From: Microbacteriaceae bacterium
Lineage (GTDB): Bacteria; Actinomycetota; Actinomycetes; Actinomycetales; Microbacteriaceae
DNA length: 7,176 bases
Reading direction: 5' to 3'
Assembly (NCBI GenBank): GCA_030725885.1
Contig: JANRET010000099.1
Location: 11,130 to 18,305 of the forward strand
The notes beneath the pieces were generated by a model that saw only the letters and a list, made by a program, of their open reading frames with translations, ran no database searches and had not been told where the DNA came from. Of this stretch, positions 4,809 through 7,176 are shown in pieces; the stretch's first letter is position 1; each line of letters starts with the position of its first letter. A program made the translations under genes and the position numbers.

Positions 4809-7176
4809 GTGTCCAATGACGGAACAACGGACCCCCCTGCCGATGACTTCGGAGCCAATGATTGGCTCGTTGATGAAATGTACGAAGCGTGGGTGAAAGA
4901 TCCCGCTTCCGTTGACGCATCGTGGATACCCACGCTGCAGAAATACGCCGTGAAGTTGAAAACGCGGAGTGAATCTGCGCTCGAGGCACCAACACAGATT
5001 CCGACCCCCGTCGTTGACCCGAACCCCACCGGTCAGATCACCGCGGTGCAGCCTGAAGCGCGGACCACGTCCGTCAAACCGATTGAACCGCTCGTTCCCG
5101 CTCAAGCACCGGACACCTCTCGCCCATCCGAGTCGACGAAAGAGAACACGGTCTCTGCGCTCAAGGGAATGTCGAAAGCCCTCGCGGCGAACATGGATGC
5201 GAGCCTGACCGTCCCGACGGCAACGAGTGTCCGCACCGTCCCGGCGAAACTCATGATCGACAACCGAATTGTCATCAACAACCACCTGGGTCGGACCCGC
5301 GGTGGAAAAGTGTCCTTCACCCACCTCATTGGCTGGGCGATGGTGCGCGCGATCAAGTCCTTCCCGTCGCAAAACGTTTTTTATGACGAGCCAGACGGAG
5401 TCCCGTCGCTCGTCGTCCCGGCCCACATCAATCTGGGACTCGCCATCGACGTCCCCAAACCAGACGGAACTCGGGCGCTTTTGGTCCCTGGAATCAAAAA
5501 AACAGAACAAATGAACTTCGCCGACTTCCTCGATTCCTACGAAGAAGTCGTCTCGCGTGCACGCGCCAACAAACTGACCGCGGAGGATTTCGCGGGCAAC
5601 ACTGTGTCCTTGACGAACCCCGGCGGTATCGGAACCGTTCACTCGGTTCCCCGTCTGATGCGCGGACAGGGTTGCATCGTCGGGGCGGGTGCCCTTGATT
5701 ATCCGGCAGAGTTCCAGGGCTCCGCCGACAAGGTGTTGTTCAACCTCGGCATTTCCAAAACCATCACCTTGACCTCCACCTACGACCACCGCGTCATTCA
5801 GGGCGCGGGATCCGGGGAGTTCCTCAAAATTGTGCACGGACTCCTCATTGGGGAGGACGAGTTTTACGAAGACATCTTTGCCGACCTCCGAATCCCCTAC
5901 AAGCCGATTCGTTGGTCGCAGGACATCAAAGTCGACGGTTCGGACGCTATCAACAAGACAGCGCGTGTCCAAGAACTGGTCGACGCGTTCCGCAGTCGTG
6001 GCCACCGCATGGCCGACATCGATCCGCTTCAGTATCAACAGCGCACACACCCCGACTTGGAAATTGAAAATCACGGCCTGACGTTCTGGGATCTCGACCG
6101 CGAATTCGTCGTCGGGGGTCTAGCCGGCCGCCGAAAGATGTTGCTGCGCGAGGTCCTCGGGCTTCTGCGCGACTCGTACTGTCGGACCGTCGGCGTCGAA
6201 TACACGCACCTTCAAGACCCGGAGCAGCGAAGGTGGTTCCAAGCAAATCTAGAAGTGCCTTACCAAAAACCGACCCACGACGAACAGATGCGCATCCTCG
6301 ACAAACTGAACCAAGCGGAGGCGTTCGAGACGTTCCTGCAAACCAAATACGTCGGCCAAAAGCGCTTCTCGCTCGAAGGCGGCGAATCGATGATTGCCCT
6401 TCTCGACGAAATTATTCAGGACGCAGCGGATTTCGAACTTGATGAGGTCGACATCGGAATGGCTCACCGCGGACGACTCAACGTCCTTGCGAACATCGCC
6501 GGGAAAACCTACGGGCAAATCTTCCGCGAATTCGAGGGAACGACCGACACGAGTACCGTCCAAGGATCGGGCGATGTGAAGTACCACCTCGGGACGCGGG
6601 GTGAATTCATCACCGCGACGGGGCAAAAAATCCCGGTGTATCTTGCCGCCAACCCGTCCCACCTGGAAGCCGTGAATGGCGTGGTTGAAGGAATAGTTCG
6701 CGCAAAACAGGACCACAAACCCATTGGGTCGTTCACTGTTCTTCCGATTCTCGTGCACGGGGACGCCGCAATGGCTGGTCAGGGCGTCGTCATCGAGACA
6801 CTTCAGATGGCCCAACTTCGTGGCTATCGTACTGGTGGAACAATCCACGTGGTGGTGAATAATCAAGTCGGGTTCACGACGCTGCCGAAAGATTCACGCA
6901 CCTCGCTGTACTCCACTGATGTCGCGCGAACAATTCAAGCGCCGATCTTCCACGTCAATGGGGACGATCCTGAAGCCGTCGTTCGCGTAGCCCAGATGGC
7001 AGTTCGATATCGCCAAAAGTTCAACCATGACGTGGTGATTGACCTTGTCTGCTATCGCCGTCGCGGTCACAACGAGGGCGATGACCCGTCGATGACGCAG
7101 CCGATGATGTACAACTTGATTGAGGCCAAGCGCTCGGTCCGAACGCTCTACGCGGAGTCGTTGGTGGGTCGTGGGG
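4809..7176 (+). CDS. kgd: Multifunctional 2-oxoglutarate decarboxylase/dehydrogenase E1 with fused succinyltransferase domain (partial, 3' end missing)
   Basis: This cytosolic TCA-cycle enzyme decarboxylates 2-oxoglutarate on thiamine diphosphate and Mg2+. It acts as E1 (and E2-like core) of the actinobacterial oxoglutarate dehydrogenase complex. The window holds 789 codons of an expected 1,200-1,270. In order: an N-terminal recruitment segment (about 14-45, [15 protein letters not shown]); a Pro/Thr/Ala-rich linker (about 55-115); a 2-oxoacid acyltransferase domain (about 130-350) with the TYDHRVIQG motif (His327) but no lipoyl domain; a helical E1 entry region (about 370-480, [21 protein letters not shown]); and the E1 core with [13 protein letters not shown] (His553), the TPP/Mg motif [10 protein letters not shown] (His650, Asp652), NNQVGFTT (684-691) and [15 protein letters not shown] (His754). 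The transketolase-like pyrimidine and C-terminal domains lie beyond the window. Relatives are inhibited by the FHA protein GarA/OdhI. The GTG start has a well-placed GAGGTGA. It is divergent from the CNNM pair. No internal frameshift was seen. Confidence 0.96.
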   Translation, partial: MSNDGTTDPPADDFGANDWLVDEMYEAWVKDPASVDASWIPTLQKYAVKLKTRSESALEAPTQIPTPVVDPNPTGQITAVQPEARTTSVKPIEPLVPAQAPDTSRPSESTKENTVSALKGMSKALAANMDASLTVPTATSVRTVPAKLMIDNRIVINNHLGRTRGGKVSFTHLIGWAMVRAIKSFPSQNVFYDEPDGVPSLVVPAHINLGLAIDVPKPDGTRALLVPGIKKTEQMNFADFLDSYEEVVSRARANKLTAEDFAGNTVSLTNPGGIGTVHSVPRLMRGQGCIVGAGALDYPAEFQGSADKVLFNLGISKTITLTSTYDHRVIQGAGSGEFLKIVHGLLIGEDEFYEDIFADLRIPYKPIRWSQDIKVDGSDAINKTARVQELVDAFRSRGHRMADIDPLQYQQRTHPDLEIENHGLTFWDLDREFVVGGLAGRRKMLLREVLGLLRDSYCRTVGVEYTHLQDPEQRRWFQANLEVPYQKPTHDEQMRILDKLNQAEAFETFLQTKYVGQKRFSLEGGESMIALLDEIIQDAADFELDEVDIGMAHRGRLNVLANIAGKTYGQIFREFEGTTDTSTVQGSGDVKYHLGTRGEFITATGQKIPVYLAANPSHLEAVNGVVEGIVRAKQDHKPIGSFTVLPILVHGDAAMAGQGVVIETLQMAQLRGYRTGGTIHVVVNNQVGFTTLPKDSRTSLYSTDVARTIQAPIFHVNGDDPEAVVRVAQMAVRYRQKFNHDVVIDLVCYRRRGHNEGDDPSMTQPMMYNLIEAKRSVRTLYAESLVGRG

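Noticed and set aside
4800..6074. A 424-codon open frame on the minus strand opposite kgd
   Set aside because: It is the antisense shadow of the well-supported kgd reading frame, shows no family motif or membrane pattern, and its Arg/Asp/Val-rich composition is typical of antisense frames in GC-rich genes.
4809..7176. Fusion of an acyltransferase domain to E1 as a novel architecture
   Set aside because: The same domain order is well known in actinobacterial Kgd/OdhA proteins, so it is diagnostic for the lineage but not new.

Overview
The window looks like ordinary chromosomal DNA of a fairly GC-rich actinobacterium, most likely in Micrococcales and near Microbacteriaceae. The main reason is the last gene. 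It encodes a Kgd/OdhA-type 2-oxoglutarate enzyme in which a lipoyl-less succinyltransferase domain is fused ahead of the thiamine-diphosphate E1 domain, an architecture known from Actinobacteria. A stand-alone NnrD, a tandem pair of CNNM 'hemolysin' genes (one long, one short) and GAGGTG-type ribosome binding sites fit the same group. The genus is not resolved, and no mobile element, CRISPR array, tRNA or rRNA was seen.

Layout. Positions 19-1154 (minus) hold a two-gene unit joined by an ATGA overlap: nnrD (NAD(P)HX repair) followed by a short membrane protein that resembles the start of a GT87-type glycosyltransferase. A 59-bp divergent promoter region follows. An Old Yellow Enzyme family oxidoreductase lies on the plus strand at 1214-2293. 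Its stop codon interlocks with that of the convergent CNNM pair (minus, 2290-4627), whose two genes overlap by 8 nt. A 181-bp divergent intergenic region (4628-4808) then leads into kgd on the plus strand (4809 to the window end, 789 complete codons, 3' end missing).

Function. kgd is a central TCA-cycle enzyme. nnrD repairs damaged nicotinamide cofactors and the OYE is a flavin- and NAD(P)H-dependent reductase, so both concern redox chemistry. The CNNM pair probably handles Mg2+ or another divalent cation. No single new pathway links these genes, and I do not see an undescribed multi-gene system. The most informative non-coding stretch is 4628-4808. It contains a long hairpin that buries the ribosome binding site of the first CNNM gene, a perfect 17-bp palindrome filling the spacer of that gene's predicted promoter, two short palindromes, and a small hairpin in the kgd leader. 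These are the best candidates for unreported regulation.
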